Origin: an uncultured Geobacteraceae bacterium
Lineage (GTDB): Bacteria; Desulfobacterota; Desulfuromonadia; Geobacterales; Pseudopelobacteraceae
Reading direction: 5' to 3'
Assembly (NCBI GenBank): GCA_903930585.1
Contig: CAIYZD010000073.1
Span: forward strand, 1-34,780
DNA: 34,780 nt
Positions 25,935-34,343 of this stretch are shown here, piece by piece (position 1 is the first letter of the stretch; every line of letters begins with the position of its first letter). Both the position numbers and the translations under genes were made by a program. The notes beneath the pieces are model-generated. The model searched no databases, had not been told where the DNA came from, and saw nothing but the letters and a program-made list of their open reading frames with translations.

Positions 25935-26516
25935 TTACGCGGCCGGAGCATCTTCCTTGGCTCTGCCAAGAACGCTGACGACAGGAATCTTGGGCTGGTC
26001 AAGAAGAGTAATACCCTCCGTCAGCGGAATCTCGCCGACATGAATCGAGTGGGCAATCTTGAGATCGGAAACGTCAATGGTAATGCAGTCGGGGATGTTT
26101 CCCGGCAGGCATTCTATGTGCAACTCGTGGTGAGCCAAGTCAAGCAGCCCCCCTTCTTTTACGCCGATTGCAGTACCCACCAGAACGACAGGAACGGTGA
26201 CCCGGAGTTTTTCATTCGGGTTGATACGATGGAGATCGACGTGCTTGAGTGTGCGCTTGATCGGGTCACGCTGAATATCGACAACAATTGCAATATTCTG
26301 GTCCAGACTTCCGCCACCAATCAAGGTGATCAGGTTGTTTTGTCCACCAGCACCGGAAATAGCTTCCTGCAGATCACGGCTTTTGACGCTGACGGTCACC
26401 GGGTCAAGACCCTTGCCGTAAACAACACCTGGTACCATATCAGCGATGCGAAGTCTCCGGCTTACACCGGTACCGGTTTTAGTGCGTAGTTCGATAGTAA
26501 GTTGTTTCTGTTGCAT
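25935..26516 (-). CDS. rplY: 50S ribosomal protein L25/CTC-type
   Basis: This is the long form of L25, which binds 5S rRNA. The 193-residue protein has the L25 beta-barrel domain (about residues 1-90, with [15 protein letters not shown] and LKHVDLHRI) and the C-terminal CTC domain (about residues 95-180). Short L25 proteins lack the second domain. ATG 26516 has GGAGGA six bases upstream. The gene follows prs by 61 bases, and that gap holds a small hairpin at 26536-26552. Order prs-rplY-pth is conserved widely. The C-terminus is Ala-rich (EDAPAA) as expected for CTC. Confidence 0.93.
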   Translation of the reverse strand: MQQKQLTIELRTKTGTGVSRRLRIADMVPGVVYGKGLDPVTVSVKSRDLQEAISGAGGQNNLITLIGGGSLDQNIAIVVDIQRDPIKRTLKHVDLHRINPNEKLRVTVPVVLVGTAIGVKEGGLLDLAHHELHIECLPGNIPDCITIDVSDLKIAHSIHVGEIPLTEGITLLDQPKIPVVSVLGRAKEDAPAA

Positions 26517-26535
26517 ACGTTCCTCCACGTGTAGT

Positions 26536-26552
26536 GACGGGTAGATCCCGTC
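26536..26552 (-). promoter_or_regulatory. Hairpin between prs and rplY
   Basis: GACGGG (26536-26541) and CCCGTC (26547-26552) form a six-base stem with a five-base loop, about ten bases upstream of the ribosome site of rplY. It lacks a T run, so it is not a terminator. It could be an mRNA processing or regulatory structure. Confidence 0.3.
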
Positions 26553-26577
26553 CTATTTCTAATTGAATAAGGTGGTG

Positions 26578-27522
26578 CTAAACAAATAACGAACTGACCG
26601 ATTCATCCTCATGAATGCGCCTGATGGCTTCGGCTAAAAGGTCCGCCACCGAAAGCGTCCTGATTTTTGATGTAACAGTCTCATGGGCACTGCCGGGGAT
26701 TGTATCGGTTAATACAACCTCTTCAATATCTGATGAATTGATCCGTTCAATTGCAGGACCGGACAATACGCCGTGTGTTGCACAGGCATAGATGGCTTTT
26801 GCGCCGTTTGCTTTGAGCGCTTTGGCTGCCTGAGTAAGGGTTCCGGCTGTATCAACCATATCGTCAAGGATAATGGCAATTTTATCTCGTACGTCACCGA
26901 TCAGGTGCATTACTTCTGCAACGTTCGGTCCGGTACGGCGCTTGTCGATGACGGCAAGTGAGTATTGAAGGCGCTTGGCGAATGCGCGGGCTCTCTCGGT
27001 GCCACCGGCATCAGGGGAAACCATGACCACTTGTTCGCCGCTGAAACGGTCTTTAAGGTAATTGAGAATAACCGGCGCAGCGTACAGATTGTCGACCGGA
27101 ATATTGAAAAAACCCTGGATCTGGCCGGCATGCAGGTCAATCGTAACAACCCTGTTGACTCCGGCAGTCGTAATAAGATCGGCAACCAGCTTGGCAGTAA
27201 TCGGTGTACGGGGTGCTGCTTTCCGATCCTGACGGGCATAACCGTAATACGGAATTACCGCGGTTATGGTTGCTGCCGACGCCCGCTTCAGTGCATCGGT
27301 GATTACCAGCAACTCCATAAGGTTGTCGTTTGTCGGCGCACAGGTGGATTGGACAACATACACATCGCGACCCCGGACATTCTCACCGATTTCAACCATA
27401 ACCTCACCATCGGAAAAACGTCGTACCCGAGCGGCGCCAAGCGGCACACCGAGGCAATCGCATATTCTCTGAGCCAGATCTGGATTTGAGTTGCCGGAAA
27501 AAATCTTAATCTTATCATACAT
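26578..27522 (-). CDS. prs: Ribose-phosphate pyrophosphokinase (PRPP synthetase)
   Basis: The enzyme makes PRPP from ribose 5-phosphate and ATP for nucleotides, histidine and tryptophan. The 314-residue protein shows all class I features: [13 protein letters not shown] at the start, the divalent-metal motif [11 protein letters not shown], the flexible loop region with [11 protein letters not shown], and the PRPP-binding loop DDMVDTAGT. Length is normal. ATG 27522 is used; TTG at 27531 is too close to AAAGGTG. In related genomes ispE often lies upstream, but here a radical SAM gene occupies that position with a gap of 134 bases that holds a probable promoter. No tRNA gene was seen in that gap. 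Confidence 0.94.
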   Translation of the reverse strand: MYDKIKIFSGNSNPDLAQRICDCLGVPLGAARVRRFSDGEVMVEIGENVRGRDVYVVQSTCAPTNDNLMELLVITDALKRASAATITAVIPYYGYARQDRKAAPRTPITAKLVADLITTAGVNRVVTIDLHAGQIQGFFNIPVDNLYAAPVILNYLKDRFSGEQVVMVSPDAGGTERARAFAKRLQYSLAVIDKRRTGPNVAEVMHLIGDVRDKIAIILDDMVDTAGTLTQAAKALKANGAKAIYACATHGVLSGPAIERINSSDIEEVVLTDTIPGSAHETVTSKIRTLSVADLLAEAIRRIHEDESVSSLFV

Positions 27523-27577
27523 GGTGATCAAACACCTTTCAATAGGGATCAGAGTGAAATATATGTGCGAAAGGATG

Positions 27578-27608
27578 ATTATATACTGAAAATTTTACCA
27601 AAAAGCAA
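27578..27608 (-). promoter_or_regulatory. Candidate promoter for prs operon
   Basis: On the minus strand a perfect TATAAT lies at plus positions 27578-27583. A possible -35, TTGCTT, lies at 27603-27608, with a long spacer of 19 bases. The element is about 55 bases from the prs start codon. The -10 is convincing, the -35 is not. Confidence 0.45.
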
Positions 27609-27656
27609 CCTCTTTCGATGCATAGCGCCATGAGTATGGAGAGTTATGTGCCGCTT

Positions 27657-29510
27657 TTATGATTTTTTCACGATGATTCCCTCATTCAGGGCAAAGACGA
27701 GAAATTCATCCGCTTCGCTGCCGGTGAGACCGGTTCCGGGCACGCAGCTTTTACAGACTCCTCCGTCACGAATCTGTTCCAGCAGTAGTATGTACTGCGC
27801 TGAGAGTGATTCCGTGCATATCATGTGGTCATGCCGGTATATGACCGCTTGAGAGCCGGATTGGCCGAGGTGCTCGTACATCCGGCGGATATGCGGTTCT
27901 CCGCACGCAAGAATTTCCTCAATATCGTACCTGAAATGAGCAATCCGGACTGAAGGGGCAAGCGAGAAAAAAGTATCAAGCAGGGTGCCTGATATCCGGG
28001 CTTCTCCGTGCGGTTCCGGTGATGGAGCAAGCAGGACTGCGGCATAGTGAAGGTGGTAGGTTGCAATATCAAGAACAAGCGGCAAAAATTTCCTTATTTT
28101 TTTGTCATGAAACAGATATTTCAGAAACAACAGCTGCTGTTCCCAGATTTCCTCATCACTGAAATCGGACTCGTTTGTTGTCGTTCGGTCGCCCCGGAAA
28201 TCAGTCAGCCAGTCGCTGAATTTCTGTAACAGGTCGGACGGTTTCAAGCCAAGAACGGCACAAACGGCATTAAACCATGCGACCGCTTTGCCACGTGTAT
28301 AAAAAATGTCGCATGCTGCGGCAAGCCGGGCAGCTGCGGCCATGTCGGCGATGCTGAAACTATCCGAATCCAGAAGAATGTAGGGAGGTTTTCTGTCCCA
28401 GCGCATATTGAGTGCGGTCCCGTGAGCCTCCAGTCGCGTTCCCGGCAGCACGGCAAGCGGAAATATATCAAGATGATTCGGATAGAGCGACAGAGCATAG
28501 TCGAGAGTGTGACGGAAACCGTCCAGGGTATCGCCCGGCAGACCATAGATCAGGTCAAAGCCGAAAACCGCGCCGCTCTCATTCAGCAGGCCGGTCTTTG
28601 CCGTAAAGTCGGACCTGTTGAATGAGCGTCCCACCAGTTTCAGAACATCCCGGTCGGCGCTTTGCAATCCGATCTGCAATGAACAGGCAATCCGGGCAAA
28701 AAGGTCTGCCATTTCACGATCAATGAATTCATTACGAATCTCAAAATGAAAGTGAATGTCCGGCGCATACTTTTTTATCATTCTCAGGATTTGTTTGGCC
28801 CGTTCACGATCACGGTTGAAGGTTGAATCAAGCACAAAAATCTGAGAAACACCGGTGGCGGCAAAATGTCGTAATTCGGATTCCACTCTTTCCAGGGAAA
28901 AATGCCGTACGCCATGGATTCCGCGGGAATCGAAACAAAAGTCGCAGGTGAAGCTGCAGCCACGCGATAATTGCCAGAGTATGCCGGGGGTGACCCTGGT
29001 ATCGATGACCCCCGTCAGGTACGGTGATGGCAACGTATCCAGGTCTGTTACCGGGGGTGGAGGCAAAGAGATTGCAGAGCCGGGAAGCAGAATGCCGGGT
29101 ATTCCCTCGTAATCGCCACCCACTGCACGTGTGTGACAAAATGATAAAAAGGGCACTTCTCCTTCTCCGACAATAATAACGTCGAAGATTCCCCGTTGCG
29201 TTATGGATTCAGGGGCGGCGGTGACTTCCGGACCGCCACAAAAAAGTGTGATCTCCGGATTGCTGCGCCGCAGTTCCGCGGCAATTTCACAAACGAGGTT
29301 ACGATTCCAGACATACATCGAAAAGCCGATTGCGTGAGGTGGCGGGGCAATCAGTTGTGCAACGCAGGAGACGGCATTCTGACCCAGAAAAAAATCAACG
29401 AGGCTTATCGAGGCGGCGCTTTTGAGAGCATACGCCTTAAGAAAAGCGCTCGCCAGCGGAATTGACTGCGGAGAAGGGCTGGGGTGAATCGAAACGAGGG
29501 TTATATTCAC
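27657..29510 (-). CDS. B12-binding-type radical SAM protein (DUF4080-like)
   Basis: The 617-residue protein has an N-terminal cobalamin-binding-like domain (about residues 1-140, without a clear DxHxxG motif), then a radical SAM core with the cluster motif C185-x3-C189-x2-C192 in SRGCSFTCDFC, and a C-terminal region of about 230 residues like DUF4080. It is therefore expected to bind a [4Fe-4S] cluster and S-adenosylmethionine. The reaction is unknown; family members include methyltransferases and others. The start GTG 29510 is chosen because family sequences begin with MNITLVSIHPSP and because it is just after the stop of the receiver gene (TAG at 29512-29514). ATG 29528 is an alternative. 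It is the last gene of the HDOD-PilZ-receiver run. Confidence 0.8.
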   Translation of the reverse strand: MNITLVSIHPSPSPQSIPLASAFLKAYALKSAASISLVDFFLGQNAVSCVAQLIAPPPHAIGFSMYVWNRNLVCEIAAELRRSNPEITLFCGGPEVTAAPESITQRGIFDVIIVGEGEVPFLSFCHTRAVGGDYEGIPGILLPGSAISLPPPPVTDLDTLPSPYLTGVIDTRVTPGILWQLSRGCSFTCDFCFDSRGIHGVRHFSLERVESELRHFAATGVSQIFVLDSTFNRDRERAKQILRMIKKYAPDIHFHFEIRNEFIDREMADLFARIACSLQIGLQSADRDVLKLVGRSFNRSDFTAKTGLLNESGAVFGFDLIYGLPGDTLDGFRHTLDYALSLYPNHLDIFPLAVLPGTRLEAHGTALNMRWDRKPPYILLDSDSFSIADMAAAARLAAACDIFYTRGKAVAWFNAVCAVLGLKPSDLLQKFSDWLTDFRGDRTTTNESDFSDEEIWEQQLLFLKYLFHDKKIRKFLPLVLDIATYHLHYAAVLLAPSPEPHGEARISGTLLDTFFSLAPSVRIAHFRYDIEEILACGEPHIRRMYEHLGQSGSQAVIYRHDHMICTESLSAQYILLLEQIRDGGVCKSCVPGTGLTGSEADEFLVFALNEGIIVKKS

Positions 29511-29511
29511 G

Positions 29512-29928
29512 CTACTCAAGCATACCATACTTGATGAGCATCGCTCTAAGATTGCCGTACTCAACAGGTTTGACGATATAGTCGGTGCAGTCGCCCTCCA
29601 AAAGCGCCGTCATCATATCTGTGGGCGAACCGAGTGCCGTAGTCATTATGATGGTCGCCTGGTTACTCTTATCGATGCCGGCTTCTATTTCCAAAGCGCG
29701 CATTCGTCTCAGAGCTTCCTGTCCGTCCATTTCCGGCATTACTATGTCGAGAAATACGAGAGAATAGGCTGTTCCGTTTTGTAACGCTTCCTCAAAATAC
29801 TTCAAGGCTTGAATGCCGTTTATCGCTTTTGTAACTGACCTTACGTCCAGACTAAAGAGAATAGCCTCCAGCATATCCACTTGAAAACTGGAATCGTCGA
29901 CAATCATGATTTTTCGGGTTTGTTTCAT
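29512..29928 (-). CDS. Single-domain response regulator (receiver only)
   Basis: The 138-residue protein is a CheY-like receiver with all conserved residues: D11-D12, phospho-acceptor D61, T96 (or T97), and K120 in VKPVEYG. There is no output domain, so it acts by protein contacts. A GGGGGA element precedes ATG 29928. The stop is followed after one base by the probable GTG start of the radical SAM gene, so the two are almost certainly coupled. A PilZ protein and an HDOD protein are encoded upstream on the same strand. No histidine kinase is adjacent, hence the input is unknown. Confidence 0.9.
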   Translation of the reverse strand: MKQTRKIMIVDDSSFQVDMLEAILFSLDVRSVTKAINGIQALKYFEEALQNGTAYSLVFLDIVMPEMDGQEALRRMRALEIEAGIDKSNQATIIMTTALGSPTDMMTALLEGDCTDYIVKPVEYGNLRAMLIKYGMLE

Positions 29929-30019
29929 TCCATTCCCCCATTCGTCGGTACTGGTGTAAGGTACTGATGATATTTTAACTTATTGAAGTTGAATAATGGC
30001 TGCATTCGTATACCGGCAG

Positions 30020-30730
30020 TTAGCCGGCGGCATCTTTTATTTCCCTGATAACCTCAATCTGTCTCTGGAAAATATAGTGCGATATTGCACGTTCAAGCAG
30101 CTTGTCGGGATAAATGGTGAACTTATAATGATACGGAAGAGAATCATCTTTGATGTCAATCAGTTTGGCCGAAACATTGACGTTGAAATCAAGGTTTTGT
30201 TCCGGTTGTTTCAGGGTGAACCGGATTGTTGTTTCTGTTCCTGTCGCCATCGGAACATAGCGATCAATAACGATATTCAGCCCGGAAAGTGAAATGTCGA
30301 ACAGCTGGCCACTGATGTTGCCAAGTGGTGATTCGATGACCGTATAGGGGGATGGCTCCAGCATCATTCTGATGAAATTTCTCCGCTCTGCCATAATTTC
30401 AACATAGGAAAATTTAACAAAAGATGCGGCTTGTTTCTTGACGTTGACATACTGGACCTGGGCAAATACATCATGCTTTAAGAGGGGACTCCGGATAAAG
30501 GTTGAACGGCTCTGTTCAATGGCAAATGCCTGTTCCGCCTTCACGTTCAAGTCGATGGTACCTTTTTCGATTGAGGTTATGGTTGCCGGATAAGAGAGAG
30601 GCAGCCCTTTGTAATAGTTTATCAACTTGAGCACCGCTTTTGGGTTTGCTTTCAGTATCGAGACTATTTCAGCCAGATCTTCGTCAAAGGTCTTCCGGAT
30701 ACGGGTACTGTATAGGTCCGTAATATTCAT
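30020..30730 (-). CDS. PilZ domain protein (c-di-GMP effector)
   Basis: PilZ domains bind cyclic di-GMP and change contacts with partners. This 236-residue protein has an N-terminal region of about 110 residues of YcgR-like type and a C-terminal PilZ domain with R117-x3-R121 in RRNFIR and DISLSG (D145-G150), the complete c-di-GMP-binding motif. Therefore binding is expected, and the output partner is unknown; flagellar or envelope targets are common. ATG 30730 is preceded by AGGGAT. The HDOD gene lies 53 bases upstream and the receiver gene 91 bases downstream. Together with the HD-GYP enzyme at 1195 this gives the window both a degrading enzyme and an effector for the same messenger. Confidence 0.85.
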   Translation of the reverse strand: MNITDLYSTRIRKTFDEDLAEIVSILKANPKAVLKLINYYKGLPLSYPATITSIEKGTIDLNVKAEQAFAIEQSRSTFIRSPLLKHDVFAQVQYVNVKKQAASFVKFSYVEIMAERRNFIRMMLEPSPYTVIESPLGNISGQLFDISLSGLNIVIDRYVPMATGTETTIRFTLKQPEQNLDFNVNVSAKLIDIKDDSLPYHYKFTIYPDKLLERAISHYIFQRQIEVIREIKDAAG

Positions 30731-30783
30731 ATCATCCCTGTTGATAGTGGTTGCTGGTTAACAAATATATGGAGTAAAAACGT

Positions 30784-31605
30784 CTAATTGCAAGACCCTC
30801 TCATATCAGATTCAAGTTGCTCAAGAATTGCATCATTCGCGTACAATGCACTGATTTCCGGAACCACATCGTGAGGCTGGATAAAACGAGGGTACGTGTT
30901 CAATTCGTACCCGATGCTATTGAAATTGACCAGACGGACAATAGCCAACAGGGTATCATGGGGATCAAAAGAATCTGCGTGGTGGTTTGCTACTATGGAA
31001 CTGTACAGGGGAGGAATATCCCAGTGATACATGATTCGAAACCCTTGTTCAACGTGCATGTCGGAAAATACGTCCAGTACGGTTTCGCGGTCGAGTTCGA
31101 ACCTGGTTTCACGGTTAAGGCTGATCTGTTCCACAGCCTTTAAAAGATAGAGTTTACCTATGTCGTGGAGAAGGCCGGCGAGGTAGGCTTGATCGCCCAG
31201 TTCACGGTGACCGGTACTGACGGCAAGCGATTGGCACCCTATTGCGCACGCATGGGAGTGGAGCCAAAGGCCCTGCATTATGTCGTTCACTATGGGGATG
31301 CTGGACGCATGGAGCGCGGCCTGTGACGCGGCCATGGCGATATTGGTTATCTGTTTTGCACCAAGACGATTTACGGAATCCTTGATGGTTTCCGACTTGT
31401 AGCGACCCATGTATGCCGATGAATTGGCCATTCTGAGGATCTGTATCGACAACGCCGGATCTTTGTTGATCGTCTCAATGACATCCCGGATTTCAATATC
31501 AGGATCGGCCAGTAACTGAAGTAGCTCCAGTGCGACGGAATTGAAAACCTGTAATTCGATGGGCTGCCGGCAAATGTGGTAGCGGAGGTCAAGAGAAAAA
31601 CTCAT
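30784..31605 (-). CDS. HDOD domain signalling protein
   Basis: HDOD proteins are non-catalytic or poorly understood relatives of HD phosphohydrolases, often linked to two-component and cyclic dinucleotide signalling. The 273-residue protein has the HDOD core with DPALSIQILRMANSSAY, then a segment with HSHACAIGCQSLA and GLLHDIGKLYLLK, the HD pair being preserved. No receiver or GGDEF domain is attached. ATG 31605 is chosen since GAGAGG is six bases away; ATG 31611 is too close to that element. It is the first gene of the minus-strand run with PilZ, receiver and radical SAM, and starts opposite the GNAT gene. Confidence 0.85.
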   Translation of the reverse strand: MSFSLDLRYHICRQPIELQVFNSVALELLQLLADPDIEIRDVIETINKDPALSIQILRMANSSAYMGRYKSETIKDSVNRLGAKQITNIAMAASQAALHASSIPIVNDIMQGLWLHSHACAIGCQSLAVSTGHRELGDQAYLAGLLHDIGKLYLLKAVEQISLNRETRFELDRETVLDVFSDMHVEQGFRIMYHWDIPPLYSSIVANHHADSFDPHDTLLAIVRLVNFNSIGYELNTYPRFIQPHDVVPEISALYANDAILEQLESDMRGSCN

Positions 31606-31775
31606 TTTCATCCTCTCGTTAATAGCTTTTTCCAAAATGCGGATTATGAGGAATATAAGTTAGATGGTGACAATACCACCGTAAAAGCGCCTCCGTCAAA
31701 GCAATTTTGGCATATGAATCTTATTTTATTAGTGTAATCTTAATCATATTATCATGGTCGGCAAGTTAGGAGTTG

Positions 31776-31800
31776 TTTTCTGCGATTATCTGGCAGAAAA
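31776..31800 (+). promoter_or_regulatory. Perfect inverted repeat upstream of the GNAT gene
   Basis: TTTTCTGC (31776-31783) and GCAGAAAA (31793-31800) form an eight-base perfect inverted repeat with a nine-base loop, 36 bases before the GNAT start. It lies between divergent genes and could be an operator or a 5' leader hairpin. No T run follows. Confidence 0.4.
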
Positions 31801-31836
31801 TGGCGAGGAAGGCACATGAACGTAACGAGGTGATTC

Positions 31837-32349
31837 ATGCCAGAAACTCCGCCGGCAGGCAAAGACAATCTTCGTATCCGGGAAATGACGATAGATGATT
31901 TTCCAGAGGTCTTCCATATCGGAGAGGAGGTATTTACCGCCGAGTCCTTTCAGAGTCTCTACCGTACCTGGGACGAATTTGAAATTACGACTCTCTTTAA
32001 TTCGGACACTGAGCTCTGTCTGGTGGCGGAAGGTGGTGGGAGAATACTCGGATTTGCCCTGGGAACAACGGTTACGAAACACAACTCACCCTGGAAATAC
32101 GGCTATTTGGTCTGGGTGGGAGTTCGCAGTGATATTCAGCAGGGTGGTGTGGGAAGTGGATTGTTCAAGGAAATCAAGCACAGAATGAAAGAACAGGGGG
32201 TAAGGATGATGATTATAGATACGTCTGCCGACAACCTACCGGCGATTAAGTTTTTTCAAAAGCAGGGATTTGGTGATATTCAGGAGCATGTCTATATGTC
32301 TCTCAACCTGACGCGAAAGAGTAGAAAAAAATCGGTAAAAAAACCTTGA
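31837..32349 (+). CDS. GNAT-family N-acetyltransferase
   Basis: The 170-residue protein is a GNAT enzyme that transfers an acyl group from CoA. It starts with LRIREMTIDDFPEV, has the acetyl-CoA loop QQGGVGSGL at about residues 101-109, followed by the usual DTSADNLPAIKFFQKQGF. RimI-like proteins have the same plan, but the substrate cannot be read from the sequence. ATG 31837 has GAGGTG ahead. The C-terminus is basic (KSRKKSVKKP). The stop overlaps the TTG start of the next gene (TTGA), so it is translationally coupled to an M20 metallopeptidase, which suggests acylation and deacylation of related compounds, as inference. Confidence 0.84.
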   Translation: MPETPPAGKDNLRIREMTIDDFPEVFHIGEEVFTAESFQSLYRTWDEFEITTLFNSDTELCLVAEGGGRILGFALGTTVTKHNSPWKYGYLVWVGVRSDIQQGGVGSGLFKEIKHRMKEQGVRMMIIDTSADNLPAIKFFQKQGFGDIQEHVYMSLNLTRKSRKKSVKKP

Positions 32350-33491
32350 GTGCCCGACTGGAAAAGGTGTGGCGTGCCATCAACGCCGATCGGCTGCGAA
32401 AAATATTTATTGATATGCTTGATATCTATTCGCCGTCCGGTAAAGAAGAGGATATTCAGATTTATCTTGAAGATTTGCTTCTCAAGGCAGGTTTTAGTGT
32501 GGAGCGTCAGGAAGTGGACGAGGATCGCTATAATCTGCGAGTTACCATTGGTCCCGAAGAGCCGCTACTCTACCTAGTTGGGCATGTGGATACAGTCCCG
32601 GCCTGGGACCTTGATACGTTTGGGCCGTTTCAGGAGGAAGGAGGCGTCATTCGGGGGTTGGGGAGCGCCGATATGAAGGGTGGGTGTGCCGCCATGGTTG
32701 AGGTGTGGCTGGCTATGGCCGACGCTCTGGAACCCTCGGAGTTTCCTTCTGTCGGGCTCTTGCTGGTAGTCGGGGAAGAAGATAACGGCGCCGGCAGTAT
32801 GACGTTCCTCGAAACCTGTTCTCCTCCATGGGTCGTTATTGGTGAACCGACCAGCCTGGCGGCCAAATTTTCCCATTTTGGTTATCTGGAAGCCGGATTT
32901 GTCACACGCGGACTTCAGAGCCATTCTTCACTTCCCGAATTGGGGCATAATGCCGTTGAATCGATGCTGCGAGTTTTATTGTTTCTGGGGAACGATCCGT
33001 TGTTTGATCGTTCAATATCGGAGATCGTATATTCCATCAGGGAAATGAGATCGTCACAGGCGGGGTTTGTCGTTCCAGATCGTTGTGAAACCTGGATTGA
33101 TATGCATCTTCCGCCGGACCATGATCCGATTGCCCTCCAGGATGCGATTCGCCGGATTGTCGCGAATTTGGATCAGATCATACCTGGACTGGATCTTGAC
33201 GTAACCTTTGATTTTGCCTCCTCCGGTTATAACCTTGGCAGCAACAACCAGGCCGGGAAAATTTTACGGGAGGTTTATCCACACCTTGGTTTGTCGTTAC
33301 AAATGGACCCGTTTCGCTCCCATTCCGACGGCAATCTTTTTTTTGCTGCAGGGGTAAAACCGCTTGTTCTCGGTCCGGGATCTCTGGAAACAGCTCATAC
33401 GCCCGATGAACGGGTGAACTTTGAGGAAATATCATGTGCGGCCCGTATTTATGCCGCGCTCTGTCTCGGGATGGGGGGAGGGGGAGTGTGA
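32346..33491 (+). CDS. M20-family metallohydrolase (ArgE/DapE/ACY1-like)
   Basis: The 381-residue protein is a zinc-dependent M20 amidohydrolase. Metal ligands and base are all visible: H80 and D82 in GHVDTVP, D109 in GSADMKGG, E144-E145 in VVGEEDNG, E167 in GEPTS and a C-terminal histidine in RSHSDGN. The dimerisation domain lies between. The start is TTG 32346, sharing four bases with the preceding gene's stop; no better start exists in this frame, and a GTG at 32350 is in another frame. The pathway is unknown: ArgE, DapE and peptidase T relatives share the fold. Its coupling with a GNAT gene is notable. It converges with the FlaG-like gene, three bases apart. Confidence 0.85.
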   Translation: MSARLEKVWRAINADRLRKIFIDMLDIYSPSGKEEDIQIYLEDLLLKAGFSVERQEVDEDRYNLRVTIGPEEPLLYLVGHVDTVPAWDLDTFGPFQEEGGVIRGLGSADMKGGCAAMVEVWLAMADALEPSEFPSVGLLLVVGEEDNGAGSMTFLETCSPPWVVIGEPTSLAAKFSHFGYLEAGFVTRGLQSHSSLPELGHNAVESMLRVLLFLGNDPLFDRSISEIVYSIREMRSSQAGFVVPDRCETWIDMHLPPDHDPIALQDAIRRIVANLDQIIPGLDLDVTFDFASSGYNLGSNNQAGKILREVYPHLGLSLQMDPFRSHSDGNLFFAAGVKPLVLGPGSLETAHTPDERVNFEEISCAARIYAALCLGMGGGGV

Positions 33492-33494
33492 TTG

Positions 33495-33878
33495 TTACCC
33501 TTTTACGTCTGCGGCCGCTTGCGTGTTCGTCATCAGGTCTTGCGTTTTTGCTACCATCTCCGGGGGAATCTGATAGATGACGTTACTGTTGCTGTCCTCA
33601 TATTTGATTCGAAGCTTGCCTTGAGCATTATATGACTCGACAACGTGGCTCATGGATCGAACCGGTTTTTTATTGCCAGCATTTCCTGTAATCGGAGAGG
33701 GTTTTTTCGTCGCAGAACTGTCGTCGGAATTTGTAGATGAAATGGCGCGTTGATCGTTTTGAGCGGAGGAGGGTGCGTTTGCCGCAGAAGTATCCTTTGT
33801 CTGTAATAATGACGAATTTATATTAAAAGGATTCAGCTGCAGTGCCCCAACACCACCTGCAATCGAATTAATGCCCAT
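33495..33878 (-). CDS. Small FlaG-like protein
   Basis: The 127-residue protein has a long Ser/Asn/Thr-rich first half without structure and a C-terminal part (from about residue 75) with VVESYNAQGKLRIKYED, VIYQIPPEMVAKT, which resembles the FlaG protein of flagellin regions (the pattern of a strand, then I-x-Q-I-P-P-E). FlaG has an ill-defined role in flagellar filaments. No signal peptide is visible. ATG 33878 is preceded by TGGAG. The gene follows another small low-complexity gene by 52 bases, minus strand. No other flagellar gene is seen in the window, so the assignment depends on the C-terminal resemblance alone and may be wrong. Confidence 0.6.
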   Translation of the reverse strand: MGINSIAGGVGALQLNPFNINSSLLQTKDTSAANAPSSAQNDQRAISSTNSDDSSATKKPSPITGNAGNKKPVRSMSHVVESYNAQGKLRIKYEDSNSNVIYQIPPEMVAKTQDLMTNTQAAADVKG

Positions 33879-33930
33879 GATAAACTCCAGCTATGCCCCA
33901 TACCACCGGTGTATGGATAGCATATGTTAT

Positions 33931-34191
33931 TTAAGCAAATGCACTAAACGCAGTTGTTTTTCCGCTCCCATTTTCTGCCGGCTTCTGGGTTTTGTTGTCT
34001 CCGCTGCTTGAGAGCTTGTTCAGAGCTTGTGAAGAAATTGCAACTGTGTCGGTTTTGGCGGAAACGGCCGTTTTTTGCGACGCTTGGCCGGCCTGAGGCG
34101 CAGTTGCAGTTTGGTCCGTTTTCGCTTTTGGAGTTACAAGTGCAGGATTAACAGTGAAGCTGTTGGGAGAAACGGACATCGTTGATGACAT
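33931..34191 (-). CDS. Small low-complexity protein of unknown function
   Basis: The 86-residue protein is rich in Ala, Thr, Ser, Lys and Gln with no aromatic core, and contains the phrase TDTVAISSQALNKL, seen in small Geobacter proteins near flagellar or secreted-protein genes. I do not recognise a function. The start ATG 34191 is preceded by GGAGGTGAT, a full-length complement to the end of 16S rRNA, so the gene must be well translated. The FlaG-like gene follows. A sigma28-like element (ACCGATAA at about 34231-34238, minus strand) lies upstream, but its -35 is poor. Confidence 0.6.
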   Translation of the reverse strand: MSSTMSVSPNSFTVNPALVTPKAKTDQTATAPQAGQASQKTAVSAKTDTVAISSQALNKLSSSGDNKTQKPAENGSGKTTAFSAFA

Positions 34192-34287
34192 TGGAATCAC
34201 CTCCGGACGAAATTATACTCATATGCATATTATCGGTGTTTTGCCATATTTTCTAAAGAAAAAAATCACGAGTAGAATAAAATAAAC

Positions 34288-34320
34288 AAAAAAACGGGAT
34301 TACAGAAATCTGCAACCCCG
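34288..34320 (-). terminator. Rho-independent terminator after the monooxygenase-like gene
   Basis: Read on the minus strand, CGGGGTTGCAG and CTGTAATCCCG (plus positions 34310-34320 and 34295-34305) pair over eleven positions including two G-U pairs, with a four-base loop, and seven T residues follow (34288-34294). It ends the transcript of the gene at 34344-34652. Confidence 0.87.
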
Positions 34321-34343
34321 CTCTATGATGTATCGGGCACCTA

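Noticed and set aside
27523-27656. tRNA gene or ispE upstream of prs
   Set aside because: Neither a cloverleaf nor an ispE-like frame is seen; only a promoter-like element is present.
34231-34255. Sigma28 promoter for the small protein at 33931
   Set aside because: The -10-like ACCGATAA is good but the -35 (TAGA with 14-base spacing) is poor, so it is noted and not listed as a feature.
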